Part shown: positions 1 through 6,916 of the stretch, piece by piece
How positions within the stretch are numbered: the first letter of the stretch is position 1
How the letters are laid out: every line of letters begins with the position of its first letter
Assembly: GCA_013695075.1 (NCBI GenBank)
Contig: JACDBE010000081.1
Location: 1 to 19,175 of the forward strand
Length of the DNA: 19,175 bases
DNA from: Acidimicrobiia bacterium
Lineage (GTDB): Bacteria > Actinomycetota > Acidimicrobiia > Spongiisociales > UBA5794
Direction: 5' to 3'
The notes under the pieces: model-generated
Databases searched by the model: none
The model's input: only the letters and a program-made list of their open reading frames with translations
What the model was told of the DNA's origin: nothing
Position numbers and translations under genes: made by a program

Positions 1-2
1 CC

Positions 3-527
3 ATGACCGATCCGGTCCCCATGGAGTTGATCGGGGTTCGCCTGGAGCTGCCCAACCGGACGCCGATCCTGCTGCTCAGGGAGCAGTCGGGGACCCGGTA
101 CCTGCCCATCTGGATCGGAACCAACGAAGCCTCGGCCATCGCCCTGGCGCTGGACGGGTTCGAACCGGAGCGCCCCATGACCCACGACCTGCTCAAGCTG
201 GTGGTGGAGGCGCTGGGGGCCTCGGTCGACCGGGTGGTGGTCACCGAGCTCTCCGGGGGTACCTACTTCGCCGACCTGGTGATGCGCCGCAACGGTGACG
301 AGGTCCATCTCTCCGCCCGACCCTCCGACGCGGTGGCACTGGCCGCCCGGACCGCCACCCCGCTGTTCGCCGCCAGGGCGGTCCTCGACGAGGTCGGTGT
401 CGAGATCCAGGAGTCGGCCGTCGGCGAGGACGGCGAGGAGGGCCCCGACATCGAGGAGATCGAGCGGTTCCGCGAGTTCCTCGCCGATGTCCAGCCCGAG
501 GACTTCGACCCCGGCTCCCGCGGCTGA
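3..527 (+). CDS. Bifunctional nuclease family protein (DUF151/BFN)
   Basis: This 174-residue protein has the DUF151 signature: an N-terminal strand with VRLELPNRTPILLLRE, the LPIWIGTNEASAIALAL core (about residues 34-50), a PMTHDLL helix and the RPSDAVALAARTATPLFA stretch in the second half. Family members are small proteins described as having RNase and DNase activity in plants; the role of bacterial copies is uncertain. The acidic C-terminal tail (EDGEEGPDIEEIERFREFL) is typical of actinobacterial versions. In mycobacteria the homologue (Rv1829) lies just before a MerR gene (Rv1830), as here, which supports the call. The ATG at position 3 is only two bases from the window edge, so no ribosome binding site is visible. 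The true start could lie upstream or at the internal ATG at position 21. The family assignment is solid; the cellular function is not known. Confidence 0.9.
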   Translation: MTDPVPMELIGVRLELPNRTPILLLREQSGTRYLPIWIGTNEASAIALALDGFEPERPMTHDLLKLVVEALGASVDRVVVTELSGGTYFADLVMRRNGDEVHLSARPSDAVALAARTATPLFAARAVLDEVGVEIQESAVGEDGEEGPDIEEIERFREFLADVQPEDFDPGSRG

Positions 528-556
528 CCTAGACCTTCCTCTGCCGCATCGCCTCG

Positions 557-577
557 TTGTCCACAGGTTGTTGACAA
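557..577. promoter_or_regulatory. Pair of facing DnaA-box-like sites
   Basis: TTGTCCACA at 557-565 on the plus strand is identical to the high-GC actinobacterial DnaA-box consensus. Three bases on, the minus strand of 569-577 reads TTGTCAACA, one mismatch from that consensus. The two sites face each other, and the second covers the TTGACA promoter element at 571-576. DnaA binding here would be expected to block or modulate transcription of the MerR gene. The matches are seen directly; binding is inferred. Confidence 0.5.
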
Positions 578-600
578 CTCTTACAGACGGCGGGTAACTT
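571..600 (+). promoter_or_regulatory. Candidate sigma70-type promoter for the MerR gene
   Basis: A perfect TTGACA (-35) at 571-576 is followed after 18 bases by TAACTT (595-600), which fits the TAnnnT form of the -10 element. The promoter lies in the 136-base gap after the DUF151 gene, about 64 bases upstream of the MerR GTG start. A second, weaker possibility is TTCGAC (612-617) with a 19-base spacer to TAAGCT (637-642), the long spacer typical of MerR-controlled promoters. I cannot choose between them from sequence alone. Confidence 0.45.
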
Positions 601-625
601 CACACGGGTAGTTCGACGGGCGGAA

Positions 626-639
626 TTACAGTGGTGTAA
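626..639. promoter_or_regulatory. Candidate MerR-family operator palindrome
   Basis: TTACA-gtgg-TGTAA is a perfect 5-bp inverted repeat with a 4-base spacer, 25 bases before the MerR start codon. A further half-site, CTTACA, lies at 580-585 beside the DnaA-box pair, and TGTAAG closes the palindrome at 635-640. MerR-family dimers bind inverted repeats in promoters, commonly their own, so autoregulation is the simplest reading. The palindrome is directly visible; its recognition by this protein is inference. Confidence 0.45.
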
Positions 640-663
640 GCTGTATGGGACGAGGAGGTTTCT

Positions 664-1179
664 GTGGCCGATCAAAGCCTCGACGCCGGAGCGGCCGAGC
701 ACGTCGGCAGGCCCGATACGGCAGCGGGGTTCCGGGCACCGCAGGTGTGTAGCGCCGTCGGCATCACCTACCGGCAGCTCGACTATTGGGCTCGTACCGG
801 GCTCATCCGCCCCTCCATCCAGTCGGCACAGGGCTCGGGTTCGCAACGCCGCTACTCGTTCACCGATCTGGTGCAGCTCAAGGTGGTGAAGCGTCTCCTC
901 GACGCCGGGATGAGCCTGCAGAAGATCCGCAGCGCCCTCGACATCCTGCGCCAGCAGCTCCGCTCCGAATCGCCGCTCACCGATGTCACCCTGCTGTCGG
1001 ACGGCGTCACCATCTACGCCGCCCACAGCGCCGAAGAGGTGTTCGACGTGTTCCGCCGCGGCCAGGGCGTGTTCGGCATCGCCGTGGGCCCCATCCAGCA
1101 GGAGCTCGAGGGCCAGCTGCATTCGCTGTTCCCCGAAGAGGAAGCAGCCGTGGGCACCGCCGAGGCCATCGGCACTTGA
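664..1179 (+). CDS. MerR-family transcriptional regulator, Rv1830 type
   Basis: The 171-residue product has an N-terminal winged-helix MerR domain: FRAPQVCSAVGITYRQLDYW at residues 23-42, then GLIRPSI, then SGSQRRYSFTDLVQLKVVKRLLDAGMSL (about 60-87). The C-terminal part (LLSDGVTIYAAHSAEEVFDVFRRGQGVFGIAVG) matches what I recall of the mycobacterial Rv1830 family, which has been linked to cell-division gene control. That tail is not a metal-binding or drug-binding domain, so the signal is unknown. The GTG start at 664 is chosen because GAGGAGG at 652-658 lies five bases upstream. The upstream gap carries a promoter, a palindrome and DnaA-box-like sites. The next gene starts two bases after the stop, so the two are probably co-transcribed. 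Confidence 0.92.
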   Translation: MADQSLDAGAAEHVGRPDTAAGFRAPQVCSAVGITYRQLDYWARTGLIRPSIQSAQGSGSQRRYSFTDLVQLKVVKRLLDAGMSLQKIRSALDILRQQLRSESPLTDVTLLSDGVTIYAAHSAEEVFDVFRRGQGVFGIAVGPIQQELEGQLHSLFPEEEAAVGTAEAIGT

Positions 1180-1181
1180 CT

Positions 1182-1631
1182 ATGCCGGACGAGTTCGACC
1201 AGTCGCCCGCCGATCTGGTGGAGTTCGCCCACGAGAGCGAGCGCCAGTTCGCCAGGCTGCTGGACTTCTACGACATCATCTGGGAGTACGAGCCACGCCA
1301 GTTCGCCATCGAGTTCGACGTCGACGGCACTCCCACCAAGTTCTTCCGCCCCGACTTCTACCTGCCCGGTGAGGACCAGTACATCGAGATCACCACCATG
1401 CACCAAAAGCTGGTCACCAAGAAGAACCGCAAGGTCAAGCAGCTGCGCACCCTCTATCCCGACATCCGCTGCAAGATCTTCTACCAGCGCGACTACCTCA
1501 ACCTGGTGGTGAAGTACGAGCTCGACGATCTCGCTCATCAGGAGCTGCCGCTGGCCCCGTCGCGCATGCCGGGACCGCCGCTGGTGGTGGACCTAGGGGA
1601 CGCCGACTCCCCGGACGTGGCCGCCTCGTGA
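1182..1631 (+). CDS. PD-(D/E)xK nuclease-fold protein, function unknown
   Basis: This 149-residue protein has no named function that I can support. Its core, FFRPDFYLP (residues 54-62), YIEIT (67-71) and VTKKNRKVKQL (78-88), has the order and spacing of a PD-(D/E)xK nuclease: D58, then E69 in a predicted strand. The usual ExK lysine is replaced by threonine (E69-I-T71), and the likely catalytic lysine is K80 or K81 from the next segment. An N-terminal helix with E20 and the WEYEP strand (34-38) complete a minimal restriction-endonuclease-like fold. The C-terminal 40 residues are proline-rich and probably disordered. The ATG at 1182 sits two bases after the merR stop and a gcvT homologue follows nine bases after its own stop, so it is an operon member. 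It could be a repair or RNA-processing nuclease, or a non-catalytic fold relative. Confidence 0.75.
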   Translation: MPDEFDQSPADLVEFAHESERQFARLLDFYDIIWEYEPRQFAIEFDVDGTPTKFFRPDFYLPGEDQYIEITTMHQKLVTKKNRKVKQLRTLYPDIRCKIFYQRDYLNLVVKYELDDLAHQELPLAPSRMPGPPLVVDLGDADSPDVAAS

Positions 1632-1640
1632 GCCGGCGGA

Positions 1641-2687
1641 GTGGCTGAGACCCCGCTGGCTTCCGTCCACCGGGAGCTTGGTGCCCGTTTCACCCAGTTC
1701 GCCTCGTGGACGATGCCGCTTCAGTTCGAGGGAGTCATTGCCGAGCACATGGCGGTGCGCCACGCCGTCGGCGTCTTCGATGTGTCGCACCTGGGTCGGT
1801 TCACCGTCGCAGGTGCCGGCGGGGTCGATCTGCTGCGCAGCCAACTGTGCAACGACGTGGCCACCATTGAGCCTGGTCGGGCCCAGTACACGATGGCCCT
1901 CAACGACGGCGGCGGTGTCGAGGACGACATCATCGTGTGGTGGCTCGCCCCCGAGCGGTTCTGGGTGCTCCCCAACGGTGCCAACTTCGGCGAGATCGTC
2001 AGCCGCTTCGCCGCGGCGGCACCCGATGGGGTCACGGTGACCCCGGTCCGCGAAGAGACGGTGCTGCTGGCGGTGCAGGGACCGCAAGCAGCTGCGGTCA
2101 TCGAGACGGTGGTGGGCACGGTGCCCAAACGCTTCCGGGTGGTCGACACCGAGTACGACGGCGAACCGTGCCTGCTGGCGGGCACCGGGTACACCGGCGA
2201 GCGGGGCGCCGAGATCACGGTCCCGATCGCTGCCGGGGCCTCGCTGTACCAGGCCCTGGTCGATGCCGGCGCCGCCCCCTGCGGGCTGGGGGCCCGTGAC
2301 ACGCTGCGACTGGAGATGGGGTATCCGCTGTGGGGCCAGGACCTCGACTCGACGACCACCCCGCTGGAGGCCGGGCTGGGTTGGGTGGTGGAGTGGGACC
2401 ACGACTTCATCGGCCGGGCCGCCCTGGAGGAGCAACGGGAGAAGGGCATCGCCAGGCAGCTGGTCGGTTTCGCCCTCGACGACCGCCGCGTGCCTCGTCC
2501 CGGGTCGCCGCTGCGGGTGGGGGACTCCGCCGGGACGGTGGCCAGCGGCAACTTCAGCCCGATGCTCGAGTGCGGCATCGGCATGGGCTACGTATCGCCA
2601 CCCACCGACGCCTCCCGGGTGGAGGTCGAGGTCCGGGGCACCGAGCTGGCGGGCCGCCGCATCGACCCACCCTTCATCGACCGCTGA
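1641..2687 (+). CDS. gcvT: Aminomethyltransferase, GcvT/T-protein family
   Basis: The 348-residue product fits the T-protein of the glycine cleavage system, which transfers the aminomethyl methylene to tetrahydrofolate, releasing ammonia. Landmarks are FDVSHLGRF (residues 46-54), LNDGGGVEDDIIV (88-99, containing the aspartate expected near the folate), NGAN, GTGYTGERGAEI, GLGARDTLRLEMGYPLWGQDL, TPLEAGLGWVV, and the C-terminal barrel motif GTVASGNFSPMLECGIGMGYV. The length is close to the usual 360-370. The GTG start at 1641 lies nine bases after the preceding stop; the GGCGGA just before it is closer than an ideal ribosome binding site. GcvP and GcvH are not in this window, but in mycobacteria glycine-cleavage genes flank the same MerR/DUF151 block. 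A related folate-binding protein such as YgfZ is less likely because the full T-protein motif set is present. Confidence 0.85.
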   Translation: MAETPLASVHRELGARFTQFASWTMPLQFEGVIAEHMAVRHAVGVFDVSHLGRFTVAGAGGVDLLRSQLCNDVATIEPGRAQYTMALNDGGGVEDDIIVWWLAPERFWVLPNGANFGEIVSRFAAAAPDGVTVTPVREETVLLAVQGPQAAAVIETVVGTVPKRFRVVDTEYDGEPCLLAGTGYTGERGAEITVPIAAGASLYQALVDAGAAPCGLGARDTLRLEMGYPLWGQDLDSTTTPLEAGLGWVVEWDHDFIGRAALEEQREKGIARQLVGFALDDRRVPRPGSPLRVGDSAGTVASGNFSPMLECGIGMGYVSPPTDASRVEVEVRGTELAGRRIDPPFIDR

Positions 2688-2753
2688 GCCACGTCGCCGA
2701 AGCCGGCCCGGTGTACCCTCGGGCGAGGTCAGCGTCGCCAGGGTGAGGATGCG

Positions 2754-3497
2754 GTGAAGGTGCTCTTCGGTGTGGATGTCGGTGGATCGGGGATCAAGGG
2801 CGCCCCCGTGGACCTCGAGGACGGGGAGCTGACCCGCAAGCGGCTTCGCATCCCCACCCCGCATCCGGCGACCCCGGATGCGGTGTACGACACCATCGCC
2901 CGGGTCATCGACGAGCAGGAGTGGGACGGAGACATCGGGGTCGCCATCCCGGCGGTGGTGGTGCGGGGCGTCGCCAGGACGGCGGCCAACATCGACGCTT
3001 CCTGGATCGGCACCAACGTCCGCCGTGACCTGGAGCGGCTGCTCGACCGCACCGTCACCGTCCTCAACGACGCCGACGCCGCCGCTCTCGCCGAGATGCG
3101 CTACGGGGCCGGCCGGGGGTTCGACGGGGTGGTCGTGATGCTCACGTTCGGCACCGGGGTGGGTAGCGGGTTGTTCGTCGACGGCATCCTGGTGCCCAAC
3201 GTCGAACTGGGTCACATGGAGTTCGAGGGCCAGATCGCCGAGGCCACCACGGCGGCACGGCTGGTCGAGGACGACGGGTTGTCCATCGATGAATGGGGGG
3301 CCCGGGTGGACCGCCTGCTGGAGCGGGTACACCGCATGTTCAGCCCCCAGGTGATCATCGTCGGCGGCGGCATCTGCAAGCGGTTCGGGGACTTCTCCAA
3401 GTACCTCAGCGTCGACTGCGATGTGGTCCCCGCCGCGCTGCGCAATGACGCCGGTATCGTCGGCGCCGCCGTCGCCGCTGCAACCGCCGCCATCTGA
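2754..3497 (+). CDS. ppgK: Polyphosphate glucokinase (ROK family)
   Basis: The 247-residue protein phosphorylates glucose to glucose-6-phosphate in the cytoplasm using polyphosphate and usually also ATP. It has the ROK phosphate-1 motif GVDVGGSGIKG (6-16), the catalytic LNDADAAALAE (D106), the phosphate-2 motif LTFGTGVGSGLF (130-141), the PNVELGHMEFEG segment in the place of the LPNTELGHLE of PpgK enzymes, and the adenosine motif VIIVGGGICKRF. The length and these motifs separate it from ordinary ATP-only ROK glucokinases, which carry a CxCGxxGC zinc site that is absent here. GTG 2754 is preceded by GGTGAGGA with good spacing. The gene ends seven bases before a hydrolase gene whose ribosome binding site overlaps its stop, so the two are translationally close. 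Confidence 0.92.
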   Translation: MKVLFGVDVGGSGIKGAPVDLEDGELTRKRLRIPTPHPATPDAVYDTIARVIDEQEWDGDIGVAIPAVVVRGVARTAANIDASWIGTNVRRDLERLLDRTVTVLNDADAAALAEMRYGAGRGFDGVVVMLTFGTGVGSGLFVDGILVPNVELGHMEFEGQIAEATTAARLVEDDGLSIDEWGARVDRLLERVHRMFSPQVIIVGGGICKRFGDFSKYLSVDCDVVPAALRNDAGIVGAAVAAATAAI

Positions 3498-3504
3498 GGA
3501 GCCC

Positions 3505-4317
3505 GTGGACACCCACCGCCATCTGACCCCCGATGGCATCGAGCTGTTCGCCCGGCACTGGCCCGCCACCGGGCCGGACACGGCCACCATGCTGTTGGTG
3601 CACGGGGTGTCCGAGCACAGCGGCCGATGGGATCACGTGGCCCGCTTCTTCTCCGCCGTCGGGTTCGAGGTGCACGGCTACGACCTGCGGGGCCACGGTC
3701 TGTCAGGAGGGTCCCAGCTCGATGTAAGGCGGTTCGACGAGCACGTCGGCGACGTGGCATTCATGGTGGGCAAGGTCCGCGGCGAGCTGCCGCTGGTGAT
3801 CTACGGTCACTCGATGGGCGGGCTCATCACCACCCTGTATGCCGAGAGCGACCACGCACAGCCCGATCTGTACGTGCTGTCGGCACCAGCGCTCGGAGCC
3901 GACCTCGCCCCGCCGCTGCGGATGGCCGCCTCGGTGTTCGGCCGGGTGGCCCCCGGGTTGCGTATGGGCACCGGGATCGAGGGGAGCCAACTGTCCCGCG
4001 ACGCCAAGGTGGGGGAGGCCTACTTTTCCGACCCGCTTGTGTATCTGAAGGGCACCGCCCGGTTCGGGGCGGCGCTGCTCGGCGCCATGCCCCGGGCAAC
4101 CGCCGCCGTCGACCGGATCCGGGTTCCCACGCTGGTCATCCACGGCGCCGACGACACCATCGTGCCGGTGACGGCGTCGGTGCCGCTGGCCGGTGTCGCT
4201 GGTGTGGAGCGGCGGGTGTGGCCCGGGTTGCGCCATGAGATGCACAACGAGCCTGAGCAGAACGAGATACTCGGCTTCGTGGCCGGCTGGCTCGAGGCGC
4301 AGCTGGGGGAGCGGTGA
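3505..4317 (+). CDS. Alpha/beta hydrolase, monoacylglycerol lipase-like
   Basis: The 270-residue protein is a serine hydrolase of the Hydrolase_4/monoacylglycerol lipase group, which releases fatty acid from monoacylglycerols or lysophospholipids. The oxyanion-hole region is LLVHGVSEHSGRW (30-42), followed by YDLRGHGLSGG (59-69). The nucleophile is Ser103 in YGHSMGG, the acid is probably Asp217 in HGADDTIVP and the base is His244 in RHEMHNE. The cap between the nucleophile and the acid has the usual size. There is no signal peptide, so it is probably cytoplasmic or loosely membrane-bound. The GTG at 3505 is selected because GAGGAG (3496-3501) overlaps the ppgK stop just upstream; longer in-frame readings run into ppgK. 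RNase HII follows seven bases later. The exact substrate is not determined by sequence. Confidence 0.88.
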   Translation: MDTHRHLTPDGIELFARHWPATGPDTATMLLVHGVSEHSGRWDHVARFFSAVGFEVHGYDLRGHGLSGGSQLDVRRFDEHVGDVAFMVGKVRGELPLVIYGHSMGGLITTLYAESDHAQPDLYVLSAPALGADLAPPLRMAASVFGRVAPGLRMGTGIEGSQLSRDAKVGEAYFSDPLVYLKGTARFGAALLGAMPRATAAVDRIRVPTLVIHGADDTIVPVTASVPLAGVAGVERRVWPGLRHEMHNEPEQNEILGFVAGWLEAQLGER

Positions 4318-4324
4318 GGCGACC

Positions 4325-5062
4325 GTGACCTCCACCGCTCCCCGGCTGCGGCCGTCGCTGGTGCGCCGGGCACCCGGGCTCGAGGTGGAGCGGCGCCACT
4401 GGGACGCGGGCCGCTCCGTCGTGGTCGGGGTCGACGAGGTGGGCCGGGGGGCTTGGGCCGGGCCGCTGACGGTGGGCGCCGCCGTGGTCCCCACAGACCG
4501 GCGGGTGTACAAGATCCGCGACTCCAAGATGCTCACCGAGGTCGAACGGGAGGCGCTGTTCGCCCGCATCGCCTCGTGGTGCGTCGCCTGGGCGGTGGGG
4601 CACGCCGATGCCGCAGAATGCGACGAGCTGGGGATGTCCGAGGCCCAGCGGCTCGCCGCCTCTCGCGCCATCGCCGGACTCGGGGTCACCCCCGACCACG
4701 TGCTGGTGGACGGCAAGTGGGACTTCGTGTCGGTGAGCGACTCCACCGGGACCGACCGGATCGTGCGCGGTGACGCCACCTGCCTGTCCATCTCGGCGGC
4801 GTCGATCCTGGCCAAGGTGACCCGCGACCGGATCATGCGCGCCGAGGCCGAGCACTACCCGTCGTGGTCCTTCGAGCACAACAAGGGCTATCCCGGTCCC
4901 CGTCACAAAGCGGCACTTCAGTACGTGGGACCGTCGGCCATCCACCGGAGGAGCTGGGTGTTCATGGATTACCTCCCCTGGACCGGCATCCCCCGCTACC
5001 ACCGCCCCAACCCGCAGCTGAGCCTGTTCGACGAGGAGACGGGCGGTCAGCCGACCCGGTAG
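4325..5062 (+). CDS. rnhB: Ribonuclease HII
   Basis: The 245-residue enzyme cleaves RNA in RNA-DNA hybrids, including single ribonucleotides left in DNA. The catalytic DEDD set is present: D37 and E38 in GVDEVGRG, D129 in VLVDGKWDF and D168 in ILAKVTRDR. Further family motifs are RGDATCLSISAASILAKV and NKGYPGPRHKAAL. There is a 30-residue N-terminal extension and the C-terminus ends NPQLSLFDEETGGQPTR. GTG 4325 is preferred because TGAGG (4315-4319), overlapping the lipase stop, provides a binding site five bases upstream; the longer frame lies inside the lipase gene. The last 16 bases overlap the convergent vapC toxin gene, so the two transcripts share complementary 3' ends. This is the last gene of the plus-strand run that starts at merR. 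Confidence 0.95.
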   Translation: MTSTAPRLRPSLVRRAPGLEVERRHWDAGRSVVVGVDEVGRGAWAGPLTVGAAVVPTDRRVYKIRDSKMLTEVEREALFARIASWCVAWAVGHADAAECDELGMSEAQRLAASRAIAGLGVTPDHVLVDGKWDFVSVSDSTGTDRIVRGDATCLSISAASILAKVTRDRIMRAEAEHYPSWSFEHNKGYPGPRHKAALQYVGPSAIHRRSWVFMDYLPWTGIPRYHRPNPQLSLFDEETGGQPTR

Positions 5063-5448
5063 ATGGCGAGTCCAGTGTGGCGGGCGATGAGGTCGAAGTC
5101 GCGGTCGGCGTGCAGCACCGCATGGTTGGTCCGCAGGGCCACGGCAGCGATCACGCAGTCGGTCAGCGCCCGCACGGTTTCTCCGGCGCGACGGCACGTT
5201 CGGTAGATGTCGGCCGCCGCCTCGTAGTCGGTCAGTCCCTCGATCGGAAGGTGCGAGCACCGCCCCAGGAGTCCGCGCAGCCGCTCGAGGTGCTGGTCAT
5301 CTCTGGCTCCGGCGAGTAGCTCCGCAATGACGATGTCGGTGGTGTGCAGCTCGGCTCGGGTATCGAGCATTGACCTGACGGCTCGGTGCGAGTCGCTGCC
5401 CGTTGCCTTGAGGAACTCGATCCATGCAGAGGTGTCGATCAGGGTCAC
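5047..5448 (-). CDS. vapC: VapC-type PIN-domain toxin ribonuclease
   Basis: The 133-residue protein is an intact PIN-domain RNase, the toxin of a type II toxin-antitoxin pair; relatives cleave tRNA or rRNA. The four acidic active-site positions are visible: D5 in LIDTSAWIEFL, E43 in IVIAELLAGA, D97 in ALTDCVIAAVAL and D115 in LHADRDFD. Length and motif order match the family. The start is GTG at 5448, overlapping the antitoxin stop in a GTGA arrangement that implies translational coupling. Its 3' end runs 16 bases into the convergent rnhB gene. The tRNA or rRNA target cannot be read from the sequence. Confidence 0.93.
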   Translation of the reverse strand: MTLIDTSAWIEFLKATGSDSHRAVRSMLDTRAELHTTDIVIAELLAGARDDQHLERLRGLLGRCSHLPIEGLTDYEAAADIYRTCRRAGETVRALTDCVIAAVALRTNHAVLHADRDFDLIARHTGLAIYRVG

Positions 5449-5657
5449 TGGGGGATCGACGGTGTGTCCAGGCGGAACTCGCCGAGGTCACCGTCCCAGC
5501 CAGTCCCTTCCATGGCCAGCGCCTCCTCCGTCGTGAGCGCAGCGCCGACGAGCCGGCGTAGCGCCAGGTCAACGGCGGCTCGCTTGGAATGCAGCCGGTA
5601 ACGCCGCATCACCTCGCTCACCAGGCGTTCGTCGATGTCGATGTTGGTACGAGCCAT
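5445..5657 (-). CDS. vapB: VapB-type antitoxin, ribbon-helix-helix
   Basis: From the ATG at 5657 the product is 70 residues. The N-terminus ARTNIDIDERLVSEVMRRYRLHSKRAAVDLALRRLV is the DUF2191-type VapB pattern: a short DNA-binding strand followed by two helices. The C-terminal half, with EGTGWDGDLGEFRLD, is the toxin-wrapping tail that fills the PIN active site. A GTG one codon earlier (5660) is in frame, but ATG 5657 is preferred because a -10-like TAACGT ends six bases before it. The stop overlaps the vapC start. The protein is expected to bind the direct repeats just upstream together with VapC and repress the operon. Confidence 0.9.
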   Translation of the reverse strand: MARTNIDIDERLVSEVMRRYRLHSKRAAVDLALRRLVGAALTTEEALAMEGTGWDGDLGEFRLDTPSIPQ

Positions 5658-5658
5658 C

Positions 5659-5676
5659 ACACCACGTTACACCACG
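5659..5676 (-). promoter_or_regulatory. vapBC promoter with direct-repeat operator
   Basis: ACACCACG occurs twice on the plus strand, at 5659-5666 and 5669-5676, exactly 10 bases apart. That is one helical turn, as expected for two antitoxin dimers on one DNA face. On the minus strand the sequence between the copies forms TAACGT (TAnnnT), ending six bases before the vapB ATG, which would give a leaderless transcript. I see no convincing -35 element. The repeat is directly visible; the operator role is inferred. Confidence 0.4.
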
Positions 5677-5811
5677 GGGTGTTGAGGTAGGTGTGGCAGT
5701 CTGTTTCCCGTCCCTTTGGGAGGGGCGCCGAGCGCCAGCGAGGCGGGGAGGGACTGCTTTTGGCGGCCGACGCGGGGCGCCACAAACGGCGCGACTGGTC
5801 CCAGTGTCCGG

Positions 5812-6819
5812 TCAGTCGGGCTGACCCAAAACCGCGACAGGGACGGTGGCGGCGAACACGGCGAAGCCGCCTCCGGTGTGCCAGAACACCACGTGATCAT
5901 CCCGATCGAAGCGACCAGCGGCGATCTCCACCTTGAGCCCGTGGATGGCCTTGCCGGTGTACGTGGGGTCGAGGATGAGCCCGGTGAGCCGGGTGACCTC
6001 GGCTTGCGTTTCCCACTCCGCCGCCGTGGTCTGGCCGTAGCCGAGCCCGACGTGGTCGTCGACCAGCTCCAGCGACGGCCGGGGAAGGGCGCCGCCGTCT
6101 ACGGTGATCGCCGCCTCCGTCCAGATGGTGGCGAGGCGTCGCTCCAGGTCGGCGATGGTGTCGCCCACCGAGCAAGCGACCAGGTGATGGCTCATGCCAG
6201 CGCGGTCGGCGGCCCATCCCATGCCCGCCGTGGTGGCCCCCGATGAAGCGGCGTGCCACACCGTCGCCGGCACTCCGGGGAGCGCCTGATGGAGCTGGGC
6301 GGCTAGTTCCTCCATGGCGACCACGAAGCCCCACATCCCCAACCCGTCGGAGGCACCCTCAGGGATCACCCATGGCCGGCGACCGCTGGCGGCGATATCG
6401 GCGGCGACCCCGGCCATGATCTCGTCACGGTGGGCGTAGTCGGCGGGGGTCACGAACCGGCACACCGCCCCGGCGAGCCGGTCCAGCAGGTGGTTGCCCC
6501 CCGGGTGGCCCGGATCGGTGCCGTCGGCGGTGCGCAGCACCAGATGGGCGGCCAGGCCCAGCCGGGCACAGGCGATGGCGGTGGTGCGGCAGTGGTTGGA
6601 CTGGGCGGCGCCACATGTGATGACGGTATCGGCCCCGGCCGCCTCGGCGGCAGCGAGATGGAACTCCAGCTTGCGCACCTTGTTGCCGGACAGCCCGAAC
6701 CCGGTGAGGTCGTCCCGTTTGACCCATAGGGTCGGTCCACCCCAGGCCGCCGACAGCCGATCGAGCCGTTCCAGCGGGGTGGGCAGCCGGGCCAGGTGGA
6801 TACGGGTTGGCGGCGTCAT
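5812..6819 (-). CDS. PLP-dependent D-cysteine desulfhydrase / ACC deaminase family enzyme
   Basis: From ATG 6819 the product is 335 residues, the normal family size; the open frame continues upstream but that part overlaps the gcdH 5' end and lacks family motifs. The enzyme is a fold-type II PLP protein. LWVKRDDLTGFGLSGNKVRKLEF (about 31-53) holds the PLP lysine K47, and CGAAQSNHCRTTA holds the substrate-binding serine S74. The phosphate-binding loop is ASSGATTAGM instead of the more usual glycine-rich GSGGT form. The QSNH motif and overall pattern fit D-cysteine desulfhydrase (D-cysteine to pyruvate, H2S and ammonia) slightly better than ACC deaminase, but these two activities cannot be separated reliably by eye. 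It is divergent from gcdH across a 97-base gap that must carry both promoters. Confidence 0.85.
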   Translation of the reverse strand: MTPPTRIHLARLPTPLERLDRLSAAWGGPTLWVKRDDLTGFGLSGNKVRKLEFHLAAAEAAGADTVITCGAAQSNHCRTTAIACARLGLAAHLVLRTADGTDPGHPGGNHLLDRLAGAVCRFVTPADYAHRDEIMAGVAADIAASGRRPWVIPEGASDGLGMWGFVVAMEELAAQLHQALPGVPATVWHAASSGATTAGMGWAADRAGMSHHLVACSVGDTIADLERRLATIWTEAAITVDGGALPRPSLELVDDHVGLGYGQTTAAEWETQAEVTRLTGLILDPTYTGKAIHGLKVEIAAGRFDRDDHVVFWHTGGGFAVFAATVPVAVLGQPD

Positions 6820-6916
6820 GCGGGGGAGCGAGGGTACCGCTGGCTCGTCGGCGGCCGGTGAGGTATGGGAGAATGCCAACCGCATCCGCGCCGTCCCGAG
6901 AAGAGGTTCCATCGCC

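Noticed and set aside
1593..3590. 665-codon open frame on the minus strand opposite gcvT and ppgK
   Set aside because: It is antisense to two genes with full family motifs, its product is low-complexity and rich in H, G and R, and no domain is recognisable. Such long antisense frames are expected at this GC content.
4136..5260. 374-codon minus-strand frame over the lipase and rnhB genes
   Set aside because: It overlaps three supported genes and has a shadow-type Arg/Gly/His-rich composition.
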